Assembly (NCBI RefSeq): GCF_002205895.1
Contig: NZ_NJDE01000008.1
Coordinates: 248,001-312,000 of the forward strand
Origin: Saccharibacillus sp. O23
Lineage (GTDB): Bacteria > Bacillota > Bacilli > Paenibacillales > Paenibacillaceae
DNA: 64,000 nucleotides
Direction of reading: 5' to 3'
Below, piece by piece: positions 38,163-46,540 of this stretch. How positions within the stretch are numbered: position 1 is the stretch's first letter; the number at the start of each line of letters is the position of its first letter. The notes beneath the pieces are model-generated. The model was not told the DNA's origin and ran no database searches. It was given only the letters and a program-made list of their open reading frames with translations. Both the position numbers and the translations under genes were made by a program.

Positions 38163-39136
38163 TATAGACTCGCCGCCTTTACGCTTAATTGCTGCTGAAT
38201 CCGTTCGTAGACTTCTTCTTCGATCGCGCCGTCTCCGCCGATCGCCATCAGCAGCGAACCGGCAACGGGTTCCGACGCCAATACGGTCAAGGTGCATCCC
38301 GGCGCTTCGGCGCGCAGCTCCGCGTCCAGATAAGGCGCGATATACCGGCTGTCGCCTCGGGTCAAGATGCTGCCGGCCATCACCAGATCGAAGACTTCGC
38401 TCTCCATGTTCAGCTTGCGAACGACGGCGCTTGCCGCCCGTCCGAGTTCCCGCCCCTGACGGGCCAGAATCTCGCGAGCCGTTCCGTCATGTTCGGCCAC
38501 TTCGAACAGCAGCTTCGCCAGATCGCTCGGAATCCGCCGCCCCGTATCGAGATAATGATGGAACATCTCTTCTTCGGAATTCATCTCCAGCACGCGAAGC
38601 GTCGCCCCCGACAGTTCGGTCGCTTCGTCGCGGCCTTCCCAAGCTCGAATCACGGAACGAAACACTTCCACGGCCAGATCCGAACCCCCGCCGAAATCGC
38701 CGAACGCGTACCCGAACCCGCCGACTTGAAGTTCCTGTCCGTCGCGGTTGATGCCGTAACAGTTGGTCCCCGTGCCGCAGATCACGACCACGCCGTGCGC
38801 ATGCCGCGTTCCGGCGCGAAGCCCGATCACGGTATCGCAGACGATCTCGTGCGCTCCCGTTTCCAGTCCCGCGATCATCGGCCGCAGGATGCGGAAATCC
38901 GCTTCCCGGTCGGCTCCCGCCAGGCCGAATACGGAACGTTTAAGCTGCCCTTTGCGAATGCCTGCCTGCTCCAGCGCTTGATCGACGGCCGAGCGGATAT
39001 TGCGCTCCGCGATCTCCGCCCCCAATTGATGATTGCCGCAGCCGCTCGCCGCCCGGCCTACGATGCGGCCCGCTTCATCGCAGATCACGGCCAGCGTCTT
39101 GCTGCCTCCTCCGTCCACGCCCAAATAATAATCCAA
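38162..39136 (-). CDS. BadF/BadG-type sugar kinase (N-acetylglucosamine kinase-like)
   Basis: A 324-residue ASKHA-fold kinase. Phosphate-1 loop GVDGGGSKTLAVI at the start, phosphate-2 VVICGTGTNCYGI, GGFGYAFGDFGGGSDL typical of GlcNAc kinase-like proteins, and the adenosine motif VMAGSIL. TTG 39136 is chosen because GAGGGAAGGG lies just upstream and the fold starts at once; ATG 39151 lacks a ribosome-binding site. Sits between the ABC genes and GH4, so it most likely phosphorylates the imported disaccharide or monosaccharide. Confidence 0.85.
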   Translation of the reverse strand: MDYYLGVDGGGSKTLAVICDEAGRIVGRAASGCGNHQLGAEIAERNIRSAVDQALEQAGIRKGQLKRSVFGLAGADREADFRILRPMIAGLETGAHEIVCDTVIGLRAGTRHAHGVVVICGTGTNCYGINRDGQELQVGGFGYAFGDFGGGSDLAVEVFRSVIRAWEGRDEATELSGATLRVLEMNSEEEMFHHYLDTGRRIPSDLAKLLFEVAEHDGTAREILARQGRELGRAASAVVRKLNMESEVFDLVMAGSILTRGDSRYIAPYLDAELRAEAPGCTLTVLASEPVAGSLLMAIGGDGAIEEEVYERIQQQLSVKAASL

Positions 39137-39179
39137 GCCCTTCCCTCCCATGTGCAGCGGTGAAGCGAAGAAGTACGCG

Positions 39180-39229
39180 AGCCAAGCCGGACCTTCGGGA
39201 ACGGCTTTTCCGCTCGTTCCCGCTTGGCT
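39180..39229. repeat. Two-part hairpin upstream of the kinase gene
   Basis: GCCAAGC (39181-39187) pairs with GCTTGGC (39222-39228), and CGGGAACG with CGTTCCCG inside it; an 8-nt bulge separates the two helices. No T-run follows. Could stabilise or slow the operon transcript. Confidence 0.5.
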
Positions 39230-39273
39230 TCCGGCTGCGTTCTTCTTGCGGCAGCCCGCGCTCTTCTGTTAAA

Positions 39274-39303
39274 CGGCGGCCGCTTTTCTTTCACGTGCCG
39301 CCG
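39274..39303. repeat. Intercistronic hairpin between the binding-protein and kinase genes
   Basis: CGGCGGC (39274-39280) and GCCGCCG (39297-39303) form a strong stem just after the binding-protein stop. On the minus strand it is followed only by GTTTAAC, so it is at most a partial terminator; such hairpins often raise binding-protein mRNA over distal genes. Confidence 0.5.
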
Positions 39304-39309
39304 CTTTTT

Positions 39310-40959
39310 TTATCGACCGAGCTTTTTCAGATTCTCCTGCCATTTCTGCGTTTTGTAATCCAGCAGTTTGGCGTAACCGACCTGCTGCGCGTCCTGCTCG
39401 GCTTTGTCCAGAATCGCCAGCACTTCGTCTTCGCTGCCCGCGTTCAAGATCGCCTGCGCTCTCGCTTTTTCGTAGATTTCGCCGACGCTCTGTTCCACGA
39501 TCCCTTCGTCCGTATCGCCGGCCGGGGTGAGATTGACGAACTCCGTCGTGTCGTACTGCGTTTTCCACGTGATCTCCGACTGCCATTTGGTCTCCCAACT
39601 CTTCTTGTCTTCCGGCAGCGTCGATTCGAATTTCATCTTGGAATTGTCCACGTACACGGTATTGCCGACCCATTGCAGATTGACGGTGGAGTTCATGAGT
39701 TCGTCGCGGCCTTTGGTATCGGTCGTGAACGCTTCGGTGAACTTCGGCGCGTCGTCTTCGTCCACGCCGTCCCAGTAGATCCCTTCCGGTCCCCACATGC
39801 TGATGCGCTGACCTTCCGGTCCGGTGAGCCAGTCGAGGAACGCGAAGATCGCTTCCGGGTCTTTGGCCGATTTGGTGATGACGCTGACGTTCCAACCGAG
39901 TTGATTGTACGTGCCGGGGAAAATCTTGTTTTTGTCCAAGCCTTCTTTGTGCACCGGCCAGACCATGATATAACCGGCTTCCGGGTCCGCGGCGCTGAGC
40001 TGGGAGTTGCCGATCGCTCCGTATTCGGTCGGGCTGGACGCGACGTAGACGGCGATTTTGCCCGTGACGACTTTCTGTTCGACCTGTTCGAGCGGTTGGG
40101 TAAACGCGTCTTGGCTGATCAGCTTATCGCGGTACAGTTGATTGGTATACACCAACGTTTCCCGGAAAGCTTCGTCGGTAAACGTGGAAGTCAATTTATC
40201 GCCCGACGGAACCGCCATCATGCTGCGCGAACTGTACTGATACGGCCGGTTTTCCGCAAACGCCGAAGTCAGGATATCCACGCCGTTCGCTTTCTGTCCG
40301 ACTTCGAGCGGCACGACGTCCGGATACTTCTCTTTGACCTGCTTCAGATAAGCGTACAGATCGTCGGTCGTCTCCAATTTCGGCGCGCCGAGTTCGTTGT
40401 AGATCTTCTTGTTGACGAGATACCCCGCGTTGCCGTTCGGCTGCGTCGTATACCAGTTGGGGAATTGGTACAGCTTGCCGTCTTCGGAACGCAGCATGTC
40501 GATCGTCTCCTGCCCGGCCCATTTCTTGAGATTCGGATATTTGTCCAGATAATCGTCGAAAGGAACCAAAGCTCCGGCTTTGCGCAGCGATTCCACGTCG
40601 GCTCCGCGCTCCGTCCAGATCACGTCCGGCAGCTCGCCCGACACGATCATGGTGCTCAGCTTCTGCTTGGCGTTGCCGCCCGAGCTGATCGGCACGACGT
40701 TGACTTTCTTGTTGGCTTTGATCCATTCGGACGCTTTGTCTTCGCCCCAATTCGGCATCGTGTACCAATCGTAATGTCCGTAGAACGAAAACTCGAGCGG
40801 CTGCTCGCCCAATACGTACGCGGCTCCCGACGCTTCCGCCGTTTTGCCTTTTTCTTCCGAAGCGGCCGTCGAGCCTCCTCCGCCTGTGCACCCCGACAGC
40901 GCCAACGCGCCGGCTACGACCGCAGACCAGATTCCGATTGTTTTTTTGTCCATTTTCAT
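39310..40959 (-). CDS. Oligosaccharide ABC transporter substrate-binding lipoprotein
   Basis: A 549-residue family 1 extracellular binding protein of the large LplA type. Signal peptide with lipobox LALSGC, lipidated cysteine C24, followed by a glycine/serine linker. FLDWLTGPEGQRISMWGPEGIYW in the C-terminal half is typical for Paenibacillus sugar-binding lipoproteins. ATG 40959 follows GGGGG. First in line after two permease genes in a minus-strand operon; the sugar is probably a beta-glucoside or related oligosaccharide, judging from the GH4 partner. Confidence 0.9.
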   Translation of the reverse strand: MKMDKKTIGIWSAVVAGALALSGCTGGGGSTAASEEKGKTAEASGAAYVLGEQPLEFSFYGHYDWYTMPNWGEDKASEWIKANKKVNVVPISSGGNAKQKLSTMIVSGELPDVIWTERGADVESLRKAGALVPFDDYLDKYPNLKKWAGQETIDMLRSEDGKLYQFPNWYTTQPNGNAGYLVNKKIYNELGAPKLETTDDLYAYLKQVKEKYPDVVPLEVGQKANGVDILTSAFAENRPYQYSSRSMMAVPSGDKLTSTFTDEAFRETLVYTNQLYRDKLISQDAFTQPLEQVEQKVVTGKIAVYVASSPTEYGAIGNSQLSAADPEAGYIMVWPVHKEGLDKNKIFPGTYNQLGWNVSVITKSAKDPEAIFAFLDWLTGPEGQRISMWGPEGIYWDGVDEDDAPKFTEAFTTDTKGRDELMNSTVNLQWVGNTVYVDNSKMKFESTLPEDKKSWETKWQSEITWKTQYDTTEFVNLTPAGDTDEGIVEQSVGEIYEKARAQAILNAGSEDEVLAILDKAEQDAQQVGYAKLLDYKTQKWQENLKKLGR

Positions 40960-40983
40960 CGTCAATCCCCCTTATCGTCTTCT

Positions 40984-41877
40984 CTATTCCTTAAGCGAAC
41001 CGACCAGTACGCCTTTGACGAAATATTTCTGCAAGAACGGGTATACGCATAGAATCGGAATCGTCGCGACCATCATCGTGGCCATCGACAGCGACTTGGT
41101 GGTCACGGCTTTCATCTGTCCCATTCGGCCTTGAGCCGCCGAGTCCAATTGGGCCATCTGCTCGCTCATGATATTCGAATTCAGAATCTGCTGAAGCTTC
41201 GTCTGAATCGGGAGCAGATCGGTATTGCTGATGTAGATGCTCGGAGTGAACCAGTCGTTCCAGTGATACACGGCGGTAAACAGGGACAACGTGGCGATCA
41301 CGGGACCGGACAGCGGAAGGATGATCCGAAACAGCACGCCCCAGTTGGAGCAGCCGTCGATCCGGGCCGATTCTTCGAGTCCCGCCGGGATGCTTTTGAA
41401 AAAAGTCCGAAAAATGATCATGTTCCATACGCTGATGATGCCCGGAATGACCATGACCCAGAACGTGTTGAACATGTCGAGCGAACGGATCAGCAGGAAC
41501 GTCGGAATCAATCCGCCGCTGAAATACATGGTCACGATGCAGAGCACCATATACGTTTTGCGTCCGATCAATTCGGTCTTGCTCATGCCGTAGGCGAAGA
41601 TCGCGGTCGCGCCGATCGACAGCAGCGTGCCGACCACCGTCCGCAGCACCGAGATCACGAATCCGTTGACCAGCCGGCTGTCTTCGAACACGACCTTGTA
41701 ATTTTCCAGCGTAAACGAACGAGGCCAGAACGTAATGCCGCCGCGCAGCGTGTCGCTCCCGTTGTTGAACGAGATGACCGCGGCGTTCCAGAACGGATAA
41801 AACGAAACGAATGCCATCAACGCGAGCAGTACGTAGATCACGGACAGCAGCATCCGATCGCCGGACGAATCTTTCAT
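40984..41877 (-). CDS. lplC: Sugar ABC transporter permease, LplC/YtcP type
   Basis: A 297-residue MalG-type permease with six membrane segments and the EAA loop EESARIDGCSNWGVLFRIILPLSGP. The N-terminal SFYPFWNAAVISFNNG and terminal KYFVKGVLVGSLKE are characteristic of the LplC/YtcP group. GGGAGG precedes ATG 41877. Pairs with the upstream LplB-type permease. No ATPase gene is present, so a shared MsmX-like ATPase elsewhere is expected. Confidence 0.92.
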   Translation of the reverse strand: MKDSSGDRMLLSVIYVLLALMAFVSFYPFWNAAVISFNNGSDTLRGGITFWPRSFTLENYKVVFEDSRLVNGFVISVLRTVVGTLLSIGATAIFAYGMSKTELIGRKTYMVLCIVTMYFSGGLIPTFLLIRSLDMFNTFWVMVIPGIISVWNMIIFRTFFKSIPAGLEESARIDGCSNWGVLFRIILPLSGPVIATLSLFTAVYHWNDWFTPSIYISNTDLLPIQTKLQQILNSNIMSEQMAQLDSAAQGRMGQMKAVTTKSLSMATMMVATIPILCVYPFLQKYFVKGVLVGSLKE

Positions 41878-41917
41878 AAGAGCGCACCTCCCCGCTTTTT
41901 CGATTCACTGCCGCCTT

Positions 41918-42871
41918 TTACCATAAGCTGTTGCCCGATCTGCGTGCTGCGTAGTTCGCGCCGATCAGCAGCAGGACGCCGAGCAGGGCTTTGAACAATC
42001 CGGCGGCGGTCGCGTAGGAGTACCGGTTGTTCTGGATGCCGACCCGGTATACGTATGTATCGAGCACGTCGCCCACGTCTCGCAGGACGGGGTTCGAGCC
42101 GAGCAGCAGGATGTCTTCGAATCCCGCGTTGAGCAGGTTGCCGATCGCTAAGATCAGGAACACGATGACCACGGGCATGATCGAAGGCAGCGTGACGGAG
42201 AAAATCTGTCTCAGCTTGCCCGCCCCGTCCATCGCCGCCGCTTCGTGCAGATGCGGATCGACGCCCGCGATGGCCGCGAGGTAGACGATCGAAGCGAACC
42301 CGATCTCTTTCCACACGCCCGTCGTGACCAGAATCGTCCAGAAATACTGCGGCAGCGACAAGAAGTTGATCGGTTCCTTGATCAGATTCAGGTTCTGAAG
42401 CAGCATGTTAACGCTCCCGTTCTCCGTGGACAGCATCGACATGACGAAGCCCGATACGATGACCCACGAGAGAAAATGCGGCAGATAGCTGATCGTCTGC
42501 ACCGCGCGTTTGAAGATGCGCCCGCGCACTTCGTTCAGCATCAAGGCGAGGATGATCGGAGCGGGAAACCCGATCAACAGCTTCAGCAAACTGATCACGA
42601 CCGTATTGCGGATGACCGTCCAGAATTCCGGCGCTTGGAAGAACATCTCGAAATGCTTGAACCCGACCCACGGACTTCCTCGGAATCCTTCGAACAAGCT
42701 GTAATCCTGAAACGCCATCAGCACGCCGTACATCGGAATGTAGCTGAACACGAAGATGAACAGCAAAGCGGGAATGACCATCAGTTGAAGATCCCACTGT
42801 TTGCCGAACCTTCTGAGCCGAGACACTTTCGCTTTCGGCTTCTCGACGGACAACTGCGTGGTATTCTGCAT
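41918..42871 (-). CDS. lplB: Sugar ABC transporter permease, LplB/YteP type
   Basis: A 317-residue MalF-type permease with six membrane segments. PMYGVLMAFQDYSLFEGFRGSPWVGFKHF and the EAA loop HEAAAMDGAGKLRQIFSVTLPSI are group hallmarks. GAAAGGAGAG precedes ATG 42871. First permease of the operon, 66 nt downstream of the AraC-type regulator gene on the same strand. Confidence 0.92.
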   Translation of the reverse strand: MQNTTQLSVEKPKAKVSRLRRFGKQWDLQLMVIPALLFIFVFSYIPMYGVLMAFQDYSLFEGFRGSPWVGFKHFEMFFQAPEFWTVIRNTVVISLLKLLIGFPAPIILALMLNEVRGRIFKRAVQTISYLPHFLSWVIVSGFVMSMLSTENGSVNMLLQNLNLIKEPINFLSLPQYFWTILVTTGVWKEIGFASIVYLAAIAGVDPHLHEAAAMDGAGKLRQIFSVTLPSIMPVVIVFLILAIGNLLNAGFEDILLLGSNPVLRDVGDVLDTYVYRVGIQNNRYSYATAAGLFKALLGVLLLIGANYAARRSGNSLW

Positions 42872-42937
42872 AGACTCTCCTTTCTCCAGCGAGTGTAAGT
42901 AGGCATCACCCTTGAAGTGACTTTTCCTGACTCAATC

Positions 42938-43873
42938 TTACTCAGAGCCGTGGCCTTCTACTCCGCCAAAACGCTCATAAACCGACACTATCTTACTGCC
43001 GCAGACGTTCGCTTTGCCGCGGATATGCCGAGGTTCGCTTCCGATATGGCGTTTGAACAGCCGATTGAAGTTCGATAACGTGCGGAATCCGCATTCCATG
43101 GCGATGTCCACGATCTTAAGATCCGACGTCTCCAGCAGATTGTAGGCATGTTCGAGCCGAATCTGAATCAGGTACGTCAGCGGCGACACGCCGACCGTAC
43201 GACGGAAGATGTCGCTGAAACGAGAAGGGCTGAGATACGCCAGCGAAGCCAATTCTTCCAGCGTCCAAGCATGGGCATAACGTTCTTCCATCGCGCGTAT
43301 GACCAGACGAATCTTGTCGAGCTGCGCCAACGAGACGGGATGGGCCGCCGGCTGCACGTTCTCCTGCCGGAAATGCCGACGGATCTGTACGAAAAATTGC
43401 AGCATATAAGCGTAAACGACAGACATATAAGAAGGCCTCGCCGCTTCTTGTTCTTCCTGCATCGCCAGCAGCAGCTCGCGCAGCGCCGGCAGATGCGGGC
43501 TGCTCCGGTCGAGGATATGCGTGAAGTACACGCCCATCTCTTTGAACGGGCTGAGGATCTCCGGATCGGATCGCTGATTGCCCATAAACCAACCCGCGTC
43601 GAACGTCATGACCTGCATCAGCAAATTTTCCCGTTCGTAGGCGCAGTGCAGCGCTCCCGAATGGATCAAGATGATGTCGCCGGCTTGGAATTCGTGGATC
43701 ACGCCATCGATGATGTAATAGCCGGTTCCCGCTTTGATCATGTTGATCTCCAGCGCGTCATGCGCATGCAATCTCTGATACTGCGTCGTCACGCCGACCG
43801 TGTCCGACAGATGGATCGGATACTCTCTGGCAAACACCACTTTTTCTTTCATCTGCTCGTCGATTCCGTTCAT
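42938..43873 (-). CDS. AraC-family transcriptional regulator of the ABC sugar locus
   Basis: A 311-residue regulator: an N-terminal cupin sensor (HAHDALEINMIKAGTGYYIIDG) and a C-terminal double helix-turn-helix (WTLEELASLAYLSPSRFSDIFRR, then LKIVDIAMECGFRTLSNFNRLFKRHIG). Start ATG 43873 with GAGGGGGCAAGGA upstream; an upstream in-frame ATG is less supported. It directly precedes the permease genes on the same strand, so local activation of the sugar operon is likely. Confidence 0.92.
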   Translation of the reverse strand: MNGIDEQMKEKVVFAREYPIHLSDTVGVTTQYQRLHAHDALEINMIKAGTGYYIIDGVIHEFQAGDIILIHSGALHCAYERENLLMQVMTFDAGWFMGNQRSDPEILSPFKEMGVYFTHILDRSSPHLPALRELLLAMQEEQEAARPSYMSVVYAYMLQFFVQIRRHFRQENVQPAAHPVSLAQLDKIRLVIRAMEERYAHAWTLEELASLAYLSPSRFSDIFRRTVGVSPLTYLIQIRLEHAYNLLETSDLKIVDIAMECGFRTLSNFNRLFKRHIGSEPRHIRGKANVCGSKIVSVYERFGGVEGHGSE

Positions 43874-43929
43874 GTTTTCCTTGCCCCCTCGGTTCCATGA
43901 AGTTGCAGTTCGTTCCAGAATATTCACGA

Positions 43930-44350
43930 AAATCGCTGTATCTTACTGATTTTCTCTGAAAAAACCTCTTTCGCTCGTTTACACCCCATATATTAGGTTT
44001 AGGTCAGGCTGGCGTCAATATAGATTACATAGAAGAGCATTAAGAGCTGAGAAATTGGAAAAAGGTCGAGCGAGCGCAGAAGAAATTCGGATTCGCGTTC
44101 AGCAAGCTTCGAAGACGGCCCGAAAATACAAGTCCGGATCGCCGAGGAAGATTAGATTTATGTGCTGCATAGCGGCGGCGAGGCTTTTCCTCGTACGGGA
44201 AAAGTCCGATTCGAGCAAAACGAACGGGGCGAGGGTGAATCGCGAAGATGCAGAATGCCGGCTTGCCTATAGTTCCGACGAATCTTCGCCCCGCTGCGGT
44301 ATCAGCCGTTTAGCGTTGGCGAAAACTGCGGCGGCGAAGGTTAGGAGTAG
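43930..44350. other. Unassigned intergenic stretch upstream of the AraC gene
   Basis: 43930-44050 is A+T-rich and should hold the AraC-gene promoter. 44050-44350 has no convincing gene: the only long frame lacks a ribosome-binding site and family features. It contains CGGGGCGA near 44226 and its complement TCGCCCCG near 44287, giving a loose inverted repeat. Confidence 0.5.
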
Positions 44351-44381
44351 GTAGGCAAACATTCGGTGGTTATGCATCCAC

Positions 44382-44569
44382 TACATTGACGAAAAAGCAA
44401 CGTAGAGCTTCTACAAGGCGCTTTTATGGCATTACGTTGCCTTTTCGTCAACGTAGGAGCCAAAATGAGGTCCGATCCGGCGGTTTGGCGCTTCTACGTT
44501 GCTGAAAAAGCAACGTAAGGCAGCCGATTGGCGGAAAAGTACTCTCTACGTTGCTTTTTCGGCAACGTA
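44382..44569. repeat. Array of four 23-bp TACGTTGC palindromes in alternating orientation
   Basis: Units at 44382-44404, 44433-44455, 44495-44517 and 44547-44569. Each has TACGTTG...CAACGTA arms (TACATTG in the first unit) and an asymmetric A-rich centre (YGAAAAAG). Units 1 and 3 carry the A-run on the plus strand, units 2 and 4 on the minus strand, so orientation strictly alternates. Start-to-start spacing is 51, 62 and 52 nt. A half-unit TACGTTGC follows near 44594. Confidence 0.85.
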
Positions 44570-44608
44570 AGCTCCCTCGCTGACGAGGAAGATTACGTTG
44601 CGCATAAC

Positions 44609-44634
44609 AAAAAGGCCTTCCGCAAACGGAAGAC
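44609..44634 (-). terminator. Terminator-like hairpin after the repeat region
   Basis: AGGTCTTCCG, loop, CGGAAGGCCT with one mismatch, followed on the minus strand by TTTTTG. It is the first terminator met by transcription leaving the DUF2225 gene, about 510 nt after its stop. Confidence 0.6.
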
Positions 44635-44879
44635 CTCCGATGAATCGCATTCGAAAAGCGACTAAATCAATTGGGGAGGCAGCTTTGCTTATCGAGGCAA
44701 CTGGCAAACTGGCGTCGCAAGCATCCTCGAAAATTCGGCTGTTCGCCCCCTAGCTCTCAGGACGCAGCCCCGAATCGCGGGGCGTCCGTCCTCCCGCTCC
44801 CTCCGCCGCAGGCGCCCGGCCGGCGAGGCACGCGCCGGCCTGCTCTCCCCTTCTCTCCTCCCAATCAGGAGGAGAAGCC

Positions 44880-45143
44880 GCTTCCTCGGCGCGCAGCGGC
44901 AAGCGGAGGGCGGCGAGAGCCGGAGACCGTGGAGCGGAAGCGGAACATCGCCTTTGAAGCCCGGCTTCCTATCTAATCATAGGAAGCCGGGCTGAGACAG
45001 CTACACGCAAGACGTAGTCTTGCGACTTCGTAAGCATATGCTATACGTAGGCCTCGCCGCCCGTAAGCGGCCACTAGCAAGCGCAGCGCCCTTAAGCTTT
45101 TTCGCACTTACGCCTTAAGGCCTATCCTCCGGCCGCCCCCCGC
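44880..45143 (-). repeat. 3'-UTR palindromic element, copy 4 (after the DUF2225 gene)
   Basis: On the minus strand it starts GCGGGGGGCGGCCGG right after the stop. Arms GGGCGGC (44908-44914) and GCCGCCC (45132-45138), plus CCGGAG/CTCCGG inside, form the outer stem. The inner hairpin AGCCCGGCTTCCTAT (44958-44972) with ATAGGAAGCCGGGCT (44979-44993) is 15 bp with a 6-nt loop. In transcript sense the flanks are GTAGCTGTCTC and TCAAAGGCGATG, the shared signature, although the stem bases are entirely different from the other copies. Confidence 0.7.
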
Positions 45144-45845
45144 CTAAGATTCCTGCATCTCCGACGGCAGCTCCATCTTCCGCGCCAGCATATCTTCGCG
45201 CAGCGTCGCCCACTGCTCGCGCGACGCCCGGATCATGCCGGCGTCCATGATCCGCTGATCGTGAATGACGCGCGAGAACCAGCGCACCGCTTCGTTGAAT
45301 TCGCCCAGTCGGCGGCACAGCTCGCCGATCAGATACATCAATCGGGCATCGCTCGGCCCGGCCGCTTCCGTCTCGTACACGCGAATGTACGAATCGCGCG
45401 CGAATCCCACGAAGCGGCGTTCCTGCTCTTCGTTCTCCGCATAGCGGTACAGCCAAGCGATATGATGCAGCAAGCTGGCGATGATGCGCTCTTTGTCTTG
45501 AACGACCTGCGCGCAGATCAAGGCCAGCTTGTACGTTTCCATCGCTTCGTCGAGCGTGCGCTTTCCGCCGTACTCTTTTTTCTTGGACGAAGCTCCGACT
45601 TTCTCTTCGTAACGCTTGCGCTGTTCGGCGCTCAGCTTGGACGCCGAATTTTCCGTAAAAGCAAAGCCGCACTTCGGACAGACCCGAACGACGTAGAAGT
45701 CGGGATTTTCGTTCTTATAATAAGCGCAGAAATCCGTGTCGCGGCGCGTGGTTTGTTTGAAACTCGGCCGTACGCGGCTGGTCTGGAACGTATTTTCGCA
45801 GCATACGCAAACGGCATTCACCTGAAATAGCGGATCGATTTCCAT
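45144..45845 (-). CDS. DUF2225 family protein
   Basis: A 233-residue cytoplasmic protein. The N-terminal CVCCENTF and VRVCPKCGFAF give two CxxC pairs (zinc-binding look), followed by a tetratricopeptide-like helical region (YKLALICAQVVQDKERIIASLLHHIAWLYR). ATG 45845 follows GAGGGC; the longer frame to 45902 is not supported by a ribosome-binding site. Function unknown. Monocistronic, with copy 4 of the palindromic element in its 3' region. Confidence 0.88.
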   Translation of the reverse strand: MEIDPLFQVNAVCVCCENTFQTSRVRPSFKQTTRRDTDFCAYYKNENPDFYVVRVCPKCGFAFTENSASKLSAEQRKRYEEKVGASSKKKEYGGKRTLDEAMETYKLALICAQVVQDKERIIASLLHHIAWLYRYAENEEQERRFVGFARDSYIRVYETEAAGPSDARLMYLIGELCRRLGEFNEAVRWFSRVIHDQRIMDAGMIRASREQWATLREDMLARKMELPSEMQES

Positions 45846-45931
45846 AATAGCAAGCCCTCTTTCTTCTCTCTTATGCTTCAGGGGGAATAGGCCGGGTGAC
45901 AAATGAACAGGCAGGCGGTTAACGCCGGCCG

Positions 45932-46309
45932 TTACGGGGTATTGACGAAATGATAAGCCGGGCCGCGAAGCCTTGCGATGACGAATTCGCGCAGTTCGTC
46001 TTCGACGCCGCTTTCTTGCAGCGCGGCATTCATGCAGGCCAACCAGGCGTCCGCGCGTTCGTTCGTTACGGGAAAACGCATATGACGTGCCCGCATCATC
46101 GGATGTCCGTGCAGATCCGAATACAACGTCGGACCGCCGAAGAACTGCGTCAGAAATTGATGCTGGCGCTCGATGACCGGCTGAATATCTTCGGGAAACA
46201 ACGGCGCGAGCAGCGGTTCCTGCACGACCTTTCCGTAAAAAGTCTCGATGATGCTGCGCAGGCCGGCCGACTCGCCGAGCTGCTCGTAAATCGTTTGTCC
46301 GGGGTTCAT
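45932..46309 (-). CDS. Group II truncated hemoglobin
   Basis: A 125-residue 2-on-2 globin. TIYEQLGESAGLRSIIETFYGKV is the N-terminal signature; the haem-binding histidine is in HGHPMMRARHMRFPV, and RADAWLACMNAAL with the final YHFVNTP is typical of the YjbI/trHbO group. ATG 46309 with GGAAG upstream gives the family's usual length; a longer frame to 46417 is rejected. Probable role in oxygen or NO/peroxide chemistry. Confidence 0.92.
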   Translation of the reverse strand: MNPGQTIYEQLGESAGLRSIIETFYGKVVQEPLLAPLFPEDIQPVIERQHQFLTQFFGGPTLYSDLHGHPMMRARHMRFPVTNERADAWLACMNAALQESGVEDELREFVIARLRGPAYHFVNTP

Positions 46310-46451
46310 GTCTACTTCCCTGCTTTCCGCATCCGCGATCTTTGGCGCAACCCGACCGCGCTCCCGACGGGAGCTTCCGGCAAGCTGCACTCTTGTATTA
46401 TAGCAAAATCTCGGCATCGAAAACCGCGGCTTTCGACCGTTTATGCAAAAA

Positions 46452-46480
46452 CAAAAAAGCGTCGGGCTATGCCCGCCGCT
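46452..46480 (-). terminator. Terminator after the 31-residue gene
   Basis: AGCGGCGGGC, ATA, GCCCGACGCT (one internal mismatch pair), then T6 on the minus strand. Confidence 0.75.
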
Positions 46481-46540
46481 CGAAAAAATGCGCGTATCCG
46501 TCCCCCGGAACCCGCGCCGCCCGAAATCGGGCGATGCCTC

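Noticed and set aside
44055..44354. 99-codon frame upstream of the palindrome array
   Set aside because: No ribosome-binding site, mixed composition without hydrophobic or domain structure, and it lies in a repeat-rich block.
44382..44569. Palindrome array considered as CRISPR
   Set aside because: Units are palindromes in alternating orientation with unequal 28-39 nt gaps and no cas genes; direct repeats are required for CRISPR.
44671..44976. 101-codon frame across the GC-rich hairpins before the DUF2225 end
   Set aside because: Pro/Arg-rich low-complexity product that covers inverted repeats, including part of the palindromic element; no start signals.
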